NCBI RefSeq assembly: GCF_007970665.1
Contig: NZ_CP042430.1
Location: 2,852,001 to 2,916,000, forward strand
Length of the DNA: 64,000 bases
DNA from: Baekduia soli
GTDB lineage: Bacteria; Actinomycetota; Thermoleophilia; Solirubrobacterales; Solirubrobacteraceae
Direction: 5' to 3'
The notes below the pieces were generated by a model. It had not been told where the DNA came from and did not search any database. It saw only the letters and a list, made by a program, of their open reading frames with translations. The translations under genes and the position numbers were made by a program. This document shows positions 42,529 to 51,804 of the stretch, piece after piece; positions within the stretch are counted from its first letter, which is position 1, and every line of letters starts with the position of its first letter.

Positions 42529-43804
42529 CGAGCACCAGCTCCACCTCCGTGCCCGATCCGGGCGTGCTGTGGACGGCGGCGCGGCCGCCGTGCCGGGCCA
42601 TCCGGCCGATGATGGACTCTCGCACGCCGCGGCGGTCCGCGGGGACCGAATCGGGGTCGAACCCCCGGCCGCGGTCGCGGACGAAGACCTCCGTGCGCCC
42701 GTCGGTGACCTCGAGAAAGACCGAGATCGGCACGGCCGCCGCGTCGGGACCGGCCGCGTGGCGGGCGGCGTTGGCCAGCGCCTCGGCCGCGGCACGCACG
42801 AGGGCGCGGGCGGCGTCGTCGAGAGCGCGGTCCCCCACGGCCACGACGTCGACCGGCGTGCCGAAGCGCTCCTCGGCGTCGTCGGCGGCGCGCAGCGCGT
42901 CGGCCAGCCGCTCGTCGGGGCGGGCCTGCGGTGCACCCGACAGCCACGCGCGCAGCTCGCGCTCCTGGCGGCGGGCCAGCGTCGCCACCGCCCGCGGGTC
43001 GTCGGCGCGCTTCTGGACGAGCGCGAGCGTCTGCAGCACGGAGTCGTGCAGGTGGGCGGCGACCTCGGCGCGCTCCTGGGAGCGGATGCGCTCGGCGCGC
43101 TCGGCCGCCAGGCCGCGGGCCAGGCGCAGCCAGAACGGCAGCAGGACCAGCCCGAGCCCGAGGCCGACCACGACGATCGAGAGCACGAGGTCGCGCGCGC
43201 CGCTCAGGGCGCCGTTGGCCTGCAGGAACAGCAGCACCGCGCCGGCCACCAGCGCGACGCCGAAGCCGCCCTGGTAGAGGCTGCGCAGCTCCTGGCGGCG
43301 CTCCTCGGGCGCGTCCGCGGGCGTGGCCCCGGGATCCTCGGCGGCCCCGTCGCGCGGCGCGGGCGCCGGCGCCCGCGCGGCCGGCGCGGTGGGCCGGGCG
43401 GTGACGTGGCGCCACACCAGCGCGGCGCCCGAGACGGCCAGCACGCCGGGCCAGACGATCGCGTCGCTCCACCAGATCCCCAGCTCGCGGGCGGTCAGCA
43501 GCGCGCCGAGCGAGATGCAGCCCGCGCCCGCGGCGACCTGCCAGCTGCCCGGGTGCGCCCGCAGGCGCGTGGCGATCGGCGGGGCGCCGGGGCCGGCGGG
43601 CAGCAGCAGCCAGGCGCCGAGGTAGACGGGGATGCCCAGGCCGGTGGCGACCGTCGCGACCACGAGGATCGCCCGCAGCACCAGCGGGTCGACCCCGACG
43701 GTGCGCGCCGCACCCGCGCAGACCCCGGCCACGAGCTTGTGGTCGGGGTCGCGGGTCAGCGGCCGGCGGGCGCGGCGCGCGGGCGATGGGGCGGCGACGC
43801 TCAC
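42521..43804 (-). CDS. PspC-domain sensor histidine kinase
   Basis: 427 aa. N-terminal PspC domain (~15-72: HKLVAGVCAGAARTVGVDPLVLRAILVV), then four or five membrane helices to ~235. HisKA_3 dimerisation domain with ERAEVAAHLHDSVLQTL (phospho-His), and HATPase_c with ALANAARHAA, FVRDRGRGFDPDSV and GRMARHGG. Likely senses envelope stress and phosphorylates the LuxR regulator encoded next. PspC fused to a LiaS-like kinase is known in actinobacteria. Confidence 0.9.
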   Translation of the reverse strand: MSVAAPSPARRARRPLTRDPDHKLVAGVCAGAARTVGVDPLVLRAILVVATVATGLGIPVYLGAWLLLPAGPGAPPIATRLRAHPGSWQVAAGAGCISLGALLTARELGIWWSDAIVWPGVLAVSGAALVWRHVTARPTAPAARAPAPAPRDGAAEDPGATPADAPEERRQELRSLYQGGFGVALVAGAVLLFLQANGALSGARDLVLSIVVVGLGLGLVLLPFWLRLARGLAAERAERIRSQERAEVAAHLHDSVLQTLALVQKRADDPRAVATLARRQERELRAWLSGAPQARPDERLADALRAADDAEERFGTPVDVVAVGDRALDDAARALVRAAAEALANAARHAAGPDAAAVPISVFLEVTDGRTEVFVRDRGRGFDPDSVPADRRGVRESIIGRMARHGGRAAVHSTPGSGTEVELVLDA

Positions 43805-43844
43805 CGGCAGATCATCGCGCGCGGCGGATGGGCGGGGCTCCGGC

Positions 43845-44026
43845 TCATGCCCCGTCCCGCCGGGCCAGGCCGCTCACGAGCAGGACCGTCCCGACGAGCA
43901 GGAGCACGATGGGGCGAGGCTGCCGAAGTCCAGCGACAGGTCGCCCATGCGGTCGAGGAGAAGCACGACGCCGAGGGCGGCGGCGGCCAGGCCGGAGACG
44001 AGCGTCGGGAGGTCCGGCCGGCTCAC
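43845..44026 (-). pseudogene. Small membrane protein next to PspC genes, one frameshift
   Basis: GTG 44026 starts SRPDLPTLVSGLAAAALGVVLLLDRMGDLSLDFGSLAP. The frame then breaks at a four-base G run (43911-43914 on plus). One more base would give IVLLLVGTVLLVSGLARRDGA and a TGA at 43845-43847, a 60-aa protein with two membrane helices. Start overlaps the end of the upstream PspC gene (GTGA). Size and context resemble small LiaF/PspC-associated membrane proteins. Confidence 0.6.
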
Positions 44027-45249
44027 GCCGGCTCCCCGGCGCAGCCCCGGGCCGCGAGGTCGGCGGTGATGCTGCCGCGCGCGGCGTGGTCGCGGGGGCC
44101 GAAGCGGTCGTCGCGGCGGCTGTGGCGGACCTCGACGGCGCCGAGGCCGGCGTGGGCGTCCAGGACGAGCCGCGGGCCGCTGGCGCGCCGGACGGTGCCG
44201 CGCCGGTCGTCGACGTCGGCGCCGCCGGTCTCCGAGCCCAGGATGTCGATGTAGCCCGCGCCGACGTGCGCTCTGGACTGCACGCAGGTGTCGGCCGGCA
44301 CGAGCACGAGCGCGTGCCCGATGCCCAGGTCGAGCTTCAGCGGCACGGGGCGGTCCGCCGGCCACGTCATCCGGCGCAGGTCGACCACGATCTCGCCCGT
44401 GCCCAGCTCGTAGCCCCCGGCCTGCAGCTCGGCCGGCGACGACGGCGTGGAGGTCCGCTGGCCGATGCCGCCCTTGGTGTCGATGCCCGCGGCCGACACG
44501 ACGCCGGCCGGGACGGCCAGCACGAGGGCGGGCAGGATGAGCCAGCGGGCGCGCGGGGTGCGGAAGGAGAGCGCGACCATCGCGACGCCGAGGGCGATGA
44601 CGACGATCGCCACGACGGTGCCGCCGCCCGCGGCCGTCGCCCAGGCCGCGCCGACGGCGAGGATGAGCAGGGCGAGCGCCGTGCCGCAGAGCACGAGCGC
44701 GGCGCCGACGATGCGCGACAGCGTGGGCTGCTGCTCGCCGCGGTTGTGTAACAGGCGCTGCCCGGCGATCGCGACGAGGATCGCGACGATGGCCAGGGGG
44801 ACTCCGGCCCCGAACGCCCACCCGGCATGGAGGCCCCAGCTGCCGTCGAGCAGCAGGACGCCGGCGAGCACCACCGCGCCGGCGCCCAGCACGGTCGCCA
44901 GCCGCGACGGGCGGGCCCGGACGGGGCGCCCGGTGCCGTCGTCGTCGGGGACGAGGAGCATCGCGGCGAGGTAGGCCACGACGGCGGCGCCGCCGACGAA
45001 GATGAGCGCCACCGCGGCGATCCGCACGATGAGCGGGTCGATGCCGAAGGAGCGCGCCAGGCCGCCGCAGACGCCGCCGATGACGCGGTCCTCGCGGCTG
45101 CGCAGCAGGCGCCGGCGGCCGTCCTGGCCGCCGGCGGCCGGCTCGGGGCCGGCCATCGTGGGCGCCTCGTCGGCGGGCGCCGGCGTCGTGGACGCCTCCG
45201 CGGGGTCGGGGGAGGACGGGTCGGGGGAGGAGGGAGGCGCGTCGGGCAT
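44023..45249 (-). CDS. PspC domain membrane protein with LiaF-like C-terminus
   Basis: 408 aa from ATG 45249. Pro/Ala/Asp-rich cytoplasmic N-terminus to ~45, PspC at ~50-105 (SREDRVIGGVCGGLARSFGIDPLIVRIAAV), further membrane helices to ~260, then an extracytoplasmic beta-rich domain (GGYELGTGEIVVDLRRMTW ... VLDAHAGLGAVEVRH) like the LiaF C-terminal fold. Acts upstream in the same minus-strand run as the kinase and regulator, fitting an envelope-stress sensor. Confidence 0.88.
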   Translation of the reverse strand: MPDAPPSSPDPSSPDPAEASTTPAPADEAPTMAGPEPAAGGQDGRRRLLRSREDRVIGGVCGGLARSFGIDPLIVRIAAVALIFVGGAAVVAYLAAMLLVPDDDGTGRPVRARPSRLATVLGAGAVVLAGVLLLDGSWGLHAGWAFGAGVPLAIVAILVAIAGQRLLHNRGEQQPTLSRIVGAALVLCGTALALLILAVGAAWATAAGGGTVVAIVVIALGVAMVALSFRTPRARWLILPALVLAVPAGVVSAAGIDTKGGIGQRTSTPSSPAELQAGGYELGTGEIVVDLRRMTWPADRPVPLKLDLGIGHALVLVPADTCVQSRAHVGAGYIDILGSETGGADVDDRRGTVRRASGPRLVLDAHAGLGAVEVRHSRRDDRFGPRDHAARGSITADLAARGCAGEPA

Positions 45250-45296
45250 GGGACCAAGATCGCGCCGGGCGCTCCCGCGCACCATCCGGGATGACC

Positions 45297-45623
45297 CTAG
45301 AGCCGGTCGGGGATGTCCCCCAGGGCCTGCGTGAGGGCCGCGTCGGGGTCGCCGTCGACGATGAAGCCGAGGACCGCCTCGCGGTGCTGGACCTCGATGC
45401 GCGCCGCCAGCGCCGCCGACACCCGCGCGACGGCCCGCAGCAGCGGCCGGCCGGCGCCGAGGTCCTCCGTCTTCAGGTACGCGCCCACCGTGCGCTCGGT
45501 CTCGCCCATGGGATCGTCGAAGAAGCCCGCGCCCGGCACGGAGCGGGCCGCCGCGCGCAGCGCGTCGGCGTGCTCGTCGTCGGCGGGGTCGGCCACGAAG
45601 AGGACGAGGTAGGCGTCGGCCAC
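45297..45623 (-). CDS. Hypothetical protein (108 aa)
   Basis: GTG 45623 start (VADAYLVLFVADPADDEHADALR). The compact alpha/beta composition with GAGFFDDPMGETERTVGAYLKTEDL and AVLGFIVDGDPD is protein-like. No family recognised. Divergent from glpD, 52 bp away. Confidence 0.6.
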   Translation of the reverse strand: MADAYLVLFVADPADDEHADALRAAARSVPGAGFFDDPMGETERTVGAYLKTEDLGAGRPLLRAVARVSAALAARIEVQHREAVLGFIVDGDPDAALTQALGDIPDRL

Positions 45624-45675
45624 CCCTCCGACGCTAGCGGGAACCCGCCCGGGCGCGGATGGCACACTGCGGGCG

Positions 45676-47349
45676 ATGATCGCCCGCTCGGACGCCGTCG
45701 TCGCCCTCGCCGCCGAGACGTTCGACGTCGTCGTGGTCGGGGGCGGGATCACCGGCGCGGGCTGCGCGCTGGACGCCGCCACGCGGGGCTTCAGCGTCGC
45801 CCTGGTCGAGCGCCACGACTACGCGTCGGGCACCTCGAGCCGGTCGAGCAAGCTCGTGCACGGCGGCCTGCGCTACCTGCAGAACTTCGACCTCGGCCTC
45901 GTGCGCGAGGCGCTGCTGGAGCGCCAGATCATGGTCGCCCTGGCCCCGCACCTGGTCAGGCCGCTGCCGCTCATCGTCCCGGCCTTCGACGGCGCCCGCC
46001 CGGACCGCCTCATGGGCGTCGGCCTCAACCTCTACGACGTCATGTCGGTCGACCGGCTGCGCTCCCCGCTGCGCCGCGGCCGCGGGCGCGCCGCCGCCGA
46101 CGCGATGACGTCCTGGTCGCCGGACCGCCACCGCGTCATCGACGCCGCCGAGGTCGCCGAGGGCCTGCCCGCGCTCGCCGGCCGCGCGCCGACGTCGGGC
46201 TATCAGTTCTACGACTGCCAAACCGACGACAGCCGGCTGGTGCTGACCGTCCTGGCCGAGGCCGAGCGCTTCGGCGCGGTGTGCGCCAACGGGCTGCTCG
46301 TCACCGAGCTCGTCGAGAACGGCGGGCGCGCCCGCGGCGTGCGCGTGCGCGACGACGCCACGGGCGAGGCGTTCACCGTCCGGGCCGACAACGTCATCAA
46401 CGCCACGGGCGTCTGGGCCGACCGGCTGCGCCCCGAGGAGCTGCACGACGAGGCCGAGGTGCCGGTCATCCGCCCCAGCCGCGGGACGCACGTGACGTTC
46501 CGCCGGGAGGACCTGCCGCTGAACGCCGGGGCGATCGTCCCGGCCGGCGGCGGGCGGTTCATCTTCGCCCTGCCCTGGCTCGGCGGCTCGCTCGTGGGGA
46601 CGACCGACCGCGACCACGACACGCCCGACCTCGACCACGTCCGCCCGGCCCAGGAGGACGTCGCCTACCTGCTCGACGCCGTCAACGCGTTCTTCGCGAC
46701 CGAGCTGACGTCGTCGGACATCACGGGCGCGTTTGCGGGGGTGCGGCCGCTCATCAGCTCGGGCGACCAGGGCAAGTCGGTGGACATCTCGCGCAAGGCC
46801 GAGCTGTACGAGACCTCCAGCGGCATGGTGACGATCACCGGCGGCAAGCTGACGACCTGGCGGCGGATGGCCAAGATGGCCGTCGACCGCCTCGTGGAGC
46901 GCGACGCCCGCGACGCGCCCTGCCGCACGGCGGAGATCCCGCTCGGCCAGGCCGTGGCCCCGGACGACCTCGTCCGCGTCGAGGGCGTCGCGGCCGACGC
47001 CTACGCCGCGCTGGCCGACCGCTACGGCCACGGCGCGCACGACGTCCTCGCGGTCGCCGCCCAGCGCGGCGAGCTGGCCCAGCCCATCGTGGCCGGCCGG
47101 CCCGACCTGCTGGCCGAGGCCGTCCACGCCGCCCGCCGCGAGCAGGCCCGCACCGTCGGCGACGTGCTGCTGCGCCGCACGCGGCTCGGCCTGCTGGCCG
47201 CCCGCGACGTCACGGCCGACGGCGGCGCGGCCGCGCGCCGGGTCGCCGCCGCGATGGCGGCCGACCGCGGCTGGGACGCCGCCGAGCAGGAGCGCCAGGC
47301 CTCCGCGTTCCTCGACGAGGCGCGCGCGGAGGGCCTCGTCCCGGCCTGA
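45676..47349 (+). CDS. glpD: Glycerol-3-phosphate dehydrogenase (FAD, GlpD)
   Basis: 557 aa. FAD-binding DVVVVGGGITGAGCALDAATRG at ~16-37, then SGTSSRSSKLVHGGLRYL, the GlpD signature. GGKLTTWRRMAKMAVD is the second FAD contact. A C-terminal DAO domain with the truncated glycerol-phosphate region RYGHGAHDVL completes it. Membrane-associated; oxidises sn-glycerol 3-phosphate to dihydroxyacetone phosphate. No glpK or glpF adjacent. Confidence 0.94.
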   Translation: MIARSDAVVALAAETFDVVVVGGGITGAGCALDAATRGFSVALVERHDYASGTSSRSSKLVHGGLRYLQNFDLGLVREALLERQIMVALAPHLVRPLPLIVPAFDGARPDRLMGVGLNLYDVMSVDRLRSPLRRGRGRAAADAMTSWSPDRHRVIDAAEVAEGLPALAGRAPTSGYQFYDCQTDDSRLVLTVLAEAERFGAVCANGLLVTELVENGGRARGVRVRDDATGEAFTVRADNVINATGVWADRLRPEELHDEAEVPVIRPSRGTHVTFRREDLPLNAGAIVPAGGGRFIFALPWLGGSLVGTTDRDHDTPDLDHVRPAQEDVAYLLDAVNAFFATELTSSDITGAFAGVRPLISSGDQGKSVDISRKAELYETSSGMVTITGGKLTTWRRMAKMAVDRLVERDARDAPCRTAEIPLGQAVAPDDLVRVEGVAADAYAALADRYGHGAHDVLAVAAQRGELAQPIVAGRPDLLAEAVHAARREQARTVGDVLLRRTRLGLLAARDVTADGGAAARRVAAAMAADRGWDAAEQERQASAFLDEARAEGLVPA

Positions 47350-47473
47350 GGACCGGCGGCGCCCGTCCGGACCTTCGTCGGGCCGGGACCGTAACTTCCG
47401 GGACGCGCGCCGGTTGGACCGACACGACGGGCCCGCCCCGACCCGACCCCCTCCGAGGAGCACCGCCGCACCC

Positions 47474-49330
47474 ATGCCACGTCGCCTGGCCCTCATCGTC
47501 ACGTCGCTCGCCGCCCTCGCGGCGGCCGCCCCGGCACACGCCGCGTTCTTCGCCGGCGAGGCGATCGACGGCCCCAGCGCCGACATCCGCTCGGTGGGCG
47601 ACCTGGACATCGCACGCGACGGGACCGGGGCGGTGGCCTACGTGCGGCGCGACGCCGGGGTCGACCACGTCTTCGTCTCGCGCCTGGTCGGCGGGGCCTG
47701 GCAGCCGCCCGAGCGCGTCGACCCGGGCCTGGACACGCCGTCCTCGCAGCCCGCGGTGGCGGCCTCCGACGGCGGCCGCGTCGCCGTGGCCTACGTCAGC
47801 GGGGGCCAGCAGGTCGTCGCCGTGCGCCCCGCGGGCGCCGCGGCGTTCGCGCCGCCGCAGGGGCTCGGCGCCGGGGCCTCGAGCCCGTCCATCGACATGT
47901 CGATCAACGGCGTGGCCTACGTGACGTGGACGGCCAACGGCGACGTGCTGGCCGCGCGGCTGGACCGGGGGGCCCAGCTCTTCGCGCCGCTGCCCGCGCC
48001 CCTGGACATCGACCCCGCCGCCGTCGCGGGCGTCGGGGCCAACCGCTCCAAGGTGGCGATCGCCGCCGACGGCACCGCCGTGGCCACCTGGGGTGAGGCG
48101 GGCCACGTCTACGCGCGGCGCCTGTACGGCACCAACGTGTCCACCGCGCCGCTGGACCTGACGCTGCCCGACTTCGACGGGCACGCCGGCGGGGCCGCCG
48201 ACTCGCCCGACGTCGATATCGAGGACGACTCGAGCTTCGCCTGGATCAGCTTCCGCCAGCAGTTCGCTGACGGCGCCACGACGACGGCCCGGGCGGTGGG
48301 CCGGCGGCTGCGCGGCTCGCGCCTGGAGGACCCGGTGGTCTACGACCCGCTCGGCTGGGGCGGCCAGGGCGTGGCCTCGACCGACGTCGACCTCAACGGC
48401 AAGGGCGAGGGCGTCCTGACCGCGGGGACGACCGACGGGTCGGCGGTGGCGGCGGTCCTCAAGGACGACGCGCTCAACGCCGGGGTGGGGATCGGCGGCA
48501 ACGGGCCGCCCGCCCAGCCCGTCGGGGCCATCGCGGAGACCACCGACCGCGTCGTCGGCTGGGTCGGCGCGGGGGACGGCACCGTGCACGGCGTCTTCTA
48601 CGACGACAAGCCCAACGTGCGCACGGTGCCCGGCCCGGGCCCGGACACGCTGCTGACCGATCCCAACCTCGGCGCGGTGGACTCCGCGGCGGGCTTCGAC
48701 GTGGCGGGCGACCGCACCGGCGACTTCGCGTTCGTCTTCATCCAGGGCGCGGGGGACCAGCGCCGCCTGGTCTCCGCGGTCTACGACCGGCTGCCGGGCA
48801 CGTTCCGGATCAGCACGAGCTCGCGGATCTGGCGCAACGTGGTCAAGGCGCCGGTCGCCTGGGGCAGCGCGCTGGACCTGTGGGGCCCGCTGACGTTCAC
48901 CGTGCTCGTCGACGGCAAGCCCGTGGCGACCACGCAGGACACCAAGAGCCTGATCCCGGCAGGGGCCGTCGCCGACGGCCTGCACACCTGGCGGGTCGTG
49001 GCGACCGACCGCCGCAACCAGACCGTGACGACCGCGGTCAAGCCGCTCAAGGTCGACACGACCGCCCCCAAGGTGACGTTCTCGATCAGGCGCACGGGGC
49101 GCGTGGCGACCGTGACGGCCAAGGCGGCCGACGTGCTGCCGCCCAGCGGCAAGGCGGCCGGCGTCAAGTACGTGCGGATCGACTTCGGCGACGGCTCGCG
49201 CTTCGTGCAGGCCGTCAAGACGACGCACCGCTATCGGAGGACGGGGCGCTTCGTCGTGCGCGTCAGCGCGACCGACAACGCGGGCAACGTGACCGTGGCG
49301 CGGCGCACGCTGCGCATCGGCCGCGCGTGA
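47474..49330 (+). CDS. Secreted propeller-like protein with C-terminal PKD-type domain
   Basis: 618 aa. Signal peptide PRRLALIVTSLAALAAAAPAHA. Residues ~30-440 contain repeated strands of the kind GTGAVAYVRRDAG, DGTAVATWGEAGHVYARRL and GKGEGVLTAGTTDG, suggesting a beta-propeller. Residues ~460-560 form an Ig-like repeat (TFTVLVDGKPVATTQD). The C-terminus is PKD-like: VRIDFGDGSRF ... HRYRRTGRFVVRVSATDNAGN. Exported surface protein, function unknown. A broken relative is at 6567. Confidence 0.8.
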   Translation: MPRRLALIVTSLAALAAAAPAHAAFFAGEAIDGPSADIRSVGDLDIARDGTGAVAYVRRDAGVDHVFVSRLVGGAWQPPERVDPGLDTPSSQPAVAASDGGRVAVAYVSGGQQVVAVRPAGAAAFAPPQGLGAGASSPSIDMSINGVAYVTWTANGDVLAARLDRGAQLFAPLPAPLDIDPAAVAGVGANRSKVAIAADGTAVATWGEAGHVYARRLYGTNVSTAPLDLTLPDFDGHAGGAADSPDVDIEDDSSFAWISFRQQFADGATTTARAVGRRLRGSRLEDPVVYDPLGWGGQGVASTDVDLNGKGEGVLTAGTTDGSAVAAVLKDDALNAGVGIGGNGPPAQPVGAIAETTDRVVGWVGAGDGTVHGVFYDDKPNVRTVPGPGPDTLLTDPNLGAVDSAAGFDVAGDRTGDFAFVFIQGAGDQRRLVSAVYDRLPGTFRISTSSRIWRNVVKAPVAWGSALDLWGPLTFTVLVDGKPVATTQDTKSLIPAGAVADGLHTWRVVATDRRNQTVTTAVKPLKVDTTAPKVTFSIRRTGRVATVTAKAADVLPPSGKAAGVKYVRIDFGDGSRFVQAVKTTHRYRRTGRFVVRVSATDNAGNVTVARRTLRIGRA

Positions 49331-49363
49331 CCCGGCGCGGCGCCGTCGCCGACCTGCACTAGC

Positions 49364-50284
49364 GTGGCGGCGGTGAGCGCCGCGACCCTGACCCTGCGCG
49401 ACCGGACCATCGAGCTCCCGCCCGGCCGGCCGCTGGTCATGGGCATCGTCAACGCCAACCCGGACTCGTTCTCCGACGCCGTGCGCCACACGGGCGCCGA
49501 CGCTGCGGTCGCGCATGCGCTGGACCTCGTGGCCCAGGGGGCCGACCTCATCGACGTCGGCGGGGAGTCCGGCGTCACCTACACCGGCGTGACCGCGCAG
49601 GACGTGGAGATCGAGCGGGTCGTCCCGGTCGTGGCGCGCCTGGTCGCCGAGGGCGTGACGGTGTCGGTCGACACGTGGAAGGCCGCCGTCGCGGCCGCCG
49701 CGCTGGACGCCGGCGCGCACCTGCTCAACGACGTCAGCGGGCTGCGCGATGCCGCGCTGGCCGACCACGCCGCGCGCACGGGCGCCGGCCTCGTCGTGAT
49801 GCACACGCGCGCCGCGCCCAAGGAGGAGCACTTCGCCGACTACGGCGGCGACGTCGTCGGCGACGTGCTGGCGTTCGTGCGCGAGCGGTGCGCTGTGGCC
49901 TGCGACCGCGGCGTGCCCGCGGAGCGCCTCGTGGTCGACCCGGGCCCGGACTTCGCCAAGTCGCCGGCCGAGAGCATCGCGTGCCTGCGCCGCATCGACG
50001 AGCTGCGCGCGCTCGGGCACCCATGGCTGGCGGCGGTGTCGCGCAAGTACTTCCTGGCGGCGATCACGGGGCGCGCCCCGGCGGAGCGCCTGGCGGGCAC
50101 GCTGGCCGCCGTGGGCCACGCCGCCGACCACGGCGCGGCATTCGTCCGGGTGCACGACGTCGCCGCGACGGTGGACTTCCTATGCACCCGCGAGGTGCTG
50201 GCGGGGCGGGCGGAGCCGGGCGAGCTGGACCCGGGCGACGACGCGCTGAAGTGGATCCGCGCCGACGACGCGACCACCGCCTGA
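49364..50284 (+). CDS. folP: Dihydropteroate synthase-family protein
   Basis: 306 aa from GTG 49364 (GTG 49373 is an alternative). DHPS motifs: PLVMGIVNANPDSFSD (pterin and pyrophosphate site), LIDVGGESG, SVDTWKAAVAAAALDAGAHLLNDVSG, and GPDFAKSPAESIACLRR. The usual DVGGESTRPG reads GESGVTYTG, and NVTPDSF reads NANPDSF, so this may be a FolP2-like paralogue rather than the main sulfonamide target. No other folate genes nearby. Confidence 0.82.
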   Translation: MAAVSAATLTLRDRTIELPPGRPLVMGIVNANPDSFSDAVRHTGADAAVAHALDLVAQGADLIDVGGESGVTYTGVTAQDVEIERVVPVVARLVAEGVTVSVDTWKAAVAAAALDAGAHLLNDVSGLRDAALADHAARTGAGLVVMHTRAAPKEEHFADYGGDVVGDVLAFVRERCAVACDRGVPAERLVVDPGPDFAKSPAESIACLRRIDELRALGHPWLAAVSRKYFLAAITGRAPAERLAGTLAAVGHAADHGAAFVRVHDVAATVDFLCTREVLAGRAEPGELDPGDDALKWIRADDATTA

Positions 50285-50320
50285 CCGCCGCGTCAGGTAC
50301 CGTCCGGTCCTGAGACGTCG

Positions 50321-50349
50321 CCGTTCCGCTGCCAGGCAACGCGGAACGG
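50321..50349 (+). terminator. Hairpin in the rho leader / folP terminator
   Basis: Stem ccgttccgc (50321-50329) / gcggaacgg (50341-50349), with tgcc/ggca pairing inside the loop. It lies between folP and rho, 34 nt before the rho ATG, so it could end folP transcripts or act as a leader hairpin of rho. Confidence 0.5.
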
Positions 50350-50382
50350 GCGCCCACCGACACCACAACTGAGGAGGACACC

Positions 50383-51801
50383 ATGTCCGTGCTCACCCGC
50401 TCCGCTCTCGAGGCCAGCCCGCTGGCCGATCTGCACACCATCGCGTCCGAGCTCGGCATCGACGGCTTCCGCCGACTGCGCAAGGCCGAGCTCGTCGACC
50501 GCATCCTGGGCACCCAGGGCGGCGAGGACGCCGTCGCCGAGGCCGAGGCGCCCGAGGCCGAGGAGGCCGAGGTCGAGGAGGCCGTCGCGGCCGACGCCGA
50601 GGACAAGCCCCGCCGCCGCCGGGGCGCCCGCGGGGGCCGCAGCCGCCGCAGGCCCGGCGACGACGAGGACGGAAGCGCCGAGGAGGCCGACGCCGAGGAC
50701 GCCGTCGCCGACGAGCCCGTCGCGGCCGACGACGTCATCGCCACCGAGGACGAGGTCGTCGAGGAGGAGATCGAGGAGGAGGAGCGCGAGGCCGCGCGCC
50801 CCCGTCGCCGCTCGCGCGGCGCACGCGACCGTGACCGCGGCGATGGCCTCAACCGGGATCGCGACGCCGACCGTGACCGCGACGCCGAGGACCGCGTCGA
50901 GCGCGTCGTCTCCGGCGTCGTCGAGCTGCTGCCCAACGGCTCGGGCTTCGTGCGCGTCACGCCGCCGGAGCCCTCCGACGACGACGTGTACGTCTCGGCC
51001 GCCCAGGTGCGCCGCTGCGAGCTGGTCTCCGGCGACCGCGTCGCCGGCCCGGTGCGCGAGCCGCGCCGCTCCGAGCGCTACCCGTCGCTGGTCCGCATCG
51101 ACACCATCAACGACCGGCCCGCCGACGAGGTCGCCGAGGGCACGCACTTCGACGACCTGCCCTGCACGCTGCCCACCGAGCGCCTCGCGCTGGGGTCCGA
51201 GGACGCGACGCTGAAGGCCATCGAGTGGCTGACCCCCATCGGCAAGGGCTCGCGGGTGACGATCACCGGCGAGGCCCACGCCGGCAAGAGCGAGGCGCTC
51301 AAGCGCCTGGCCGGCGCGCTGAACACGGTCGAGGGCCTCGAGGTCCATGTCGTGCTGGCCGCCGTGCGGCCGGAGGAGTGCGCCGAGTGGCGCGCGGGCG
51401 ACGTCGAGCCGGTCGCCGCGCTGTCGCTGGCCGCCAGCCCCGATGCCCAGGCCCAGGCCGTCGAGCGCGCGATCGACACCGCCAAGCGCATCACCGCGCG
51501 CGGCGGCGACGTCGTCGTGCTCGTCGACGCGATCGACGGCCTGCCGCCGCACGCGGCACGCCGCGCGCTGGCGGCCGCCCGCAACGTGGTCGACGGCGGC
51601 TCGCTGACGATCATCGCCACGGCGGCGGCCCCCGTCGGCGGCGAGACGACGATCATCGCCCTGGACCGCACGCTGACGCGGACCGCGCGCTTCCCGGCGC
51701 TCGACCTGGTCAACAGCGGGACGCTGCGGGCCGAGCTGCTCGTGGGCGACGCCGGCGCAGACGCCATCGCGCAGGCGCGCGCCGCCGCGCTGGGCGCCTA
51801 G
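50383..51801 (+). CDS. rho: Divergent transcription termination factor Rho
   Basis: 472 aa after a strong gaggagga site. Rho_N domain at ~8-44 (LHTIASELGIDGFRRLRKAELVDRIL), a long Glu/Asp then Arg/Asp-rich disordered linker (~46-170), an S1-like RNA-binding domain (VVSGVVELLPNGSGFVRV), and the RecA-like domain. Walker A is TGEAHAGKSEAL at ~295-304 instead of GPPRGGKT. Walker B is VVVLVDAIDGL at ~378 instead of LLDSITRLARA. The segment equivalent to SGGVDANAL (Q loop) and the catalytic Glu region EVIFEEFKGTGN are shortened or absent, while AARNVVDGGSLTIIATA and FPALDLVNSGTLRAELL remain. A reduced Rho paralogue is likely. Confidence 0.75.
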   Translation: MSVLTRSALEASPLADLHTIASELGIDGFRRLRKAELVDRILGTQGGEDAVAEAEAPEAEEAEVEEAVAADAEDKPRRRRGARGGRSRRRPGDDEDGSAEEADAEDAVADEPVAADDVIATEDEVVEEEIEEEEREAARPRRRSRGARDRDRGDGLNRDRDADRDRDAEDRVERVVSGVVELLPNGSGFVRVTPPEPSDDDVYVSAAQVRRCELVSGDRVAGPVREPRRSERYPSLVRIDTINDRPADEVAEGTHFDDLPCTLPTERLALGSEDATLKAIEWLTPIGKGSRVTITGEAHAGKSEALKRLAGALNTVEGLEVHVVLAAVRPEECAEWRAGDVEPVAALSLAASPDAQAQAVERAIDTAKRITARGGDVVVLVDAIDGLPPHAARRALAAARNVVDGGSLTIIATAAAPVGGETTIIALDRTLTRTARFPALDLVNSGTLRAELLVGDAGADAIAQARAAALGA

Positions 51802-51804
51802 CGC

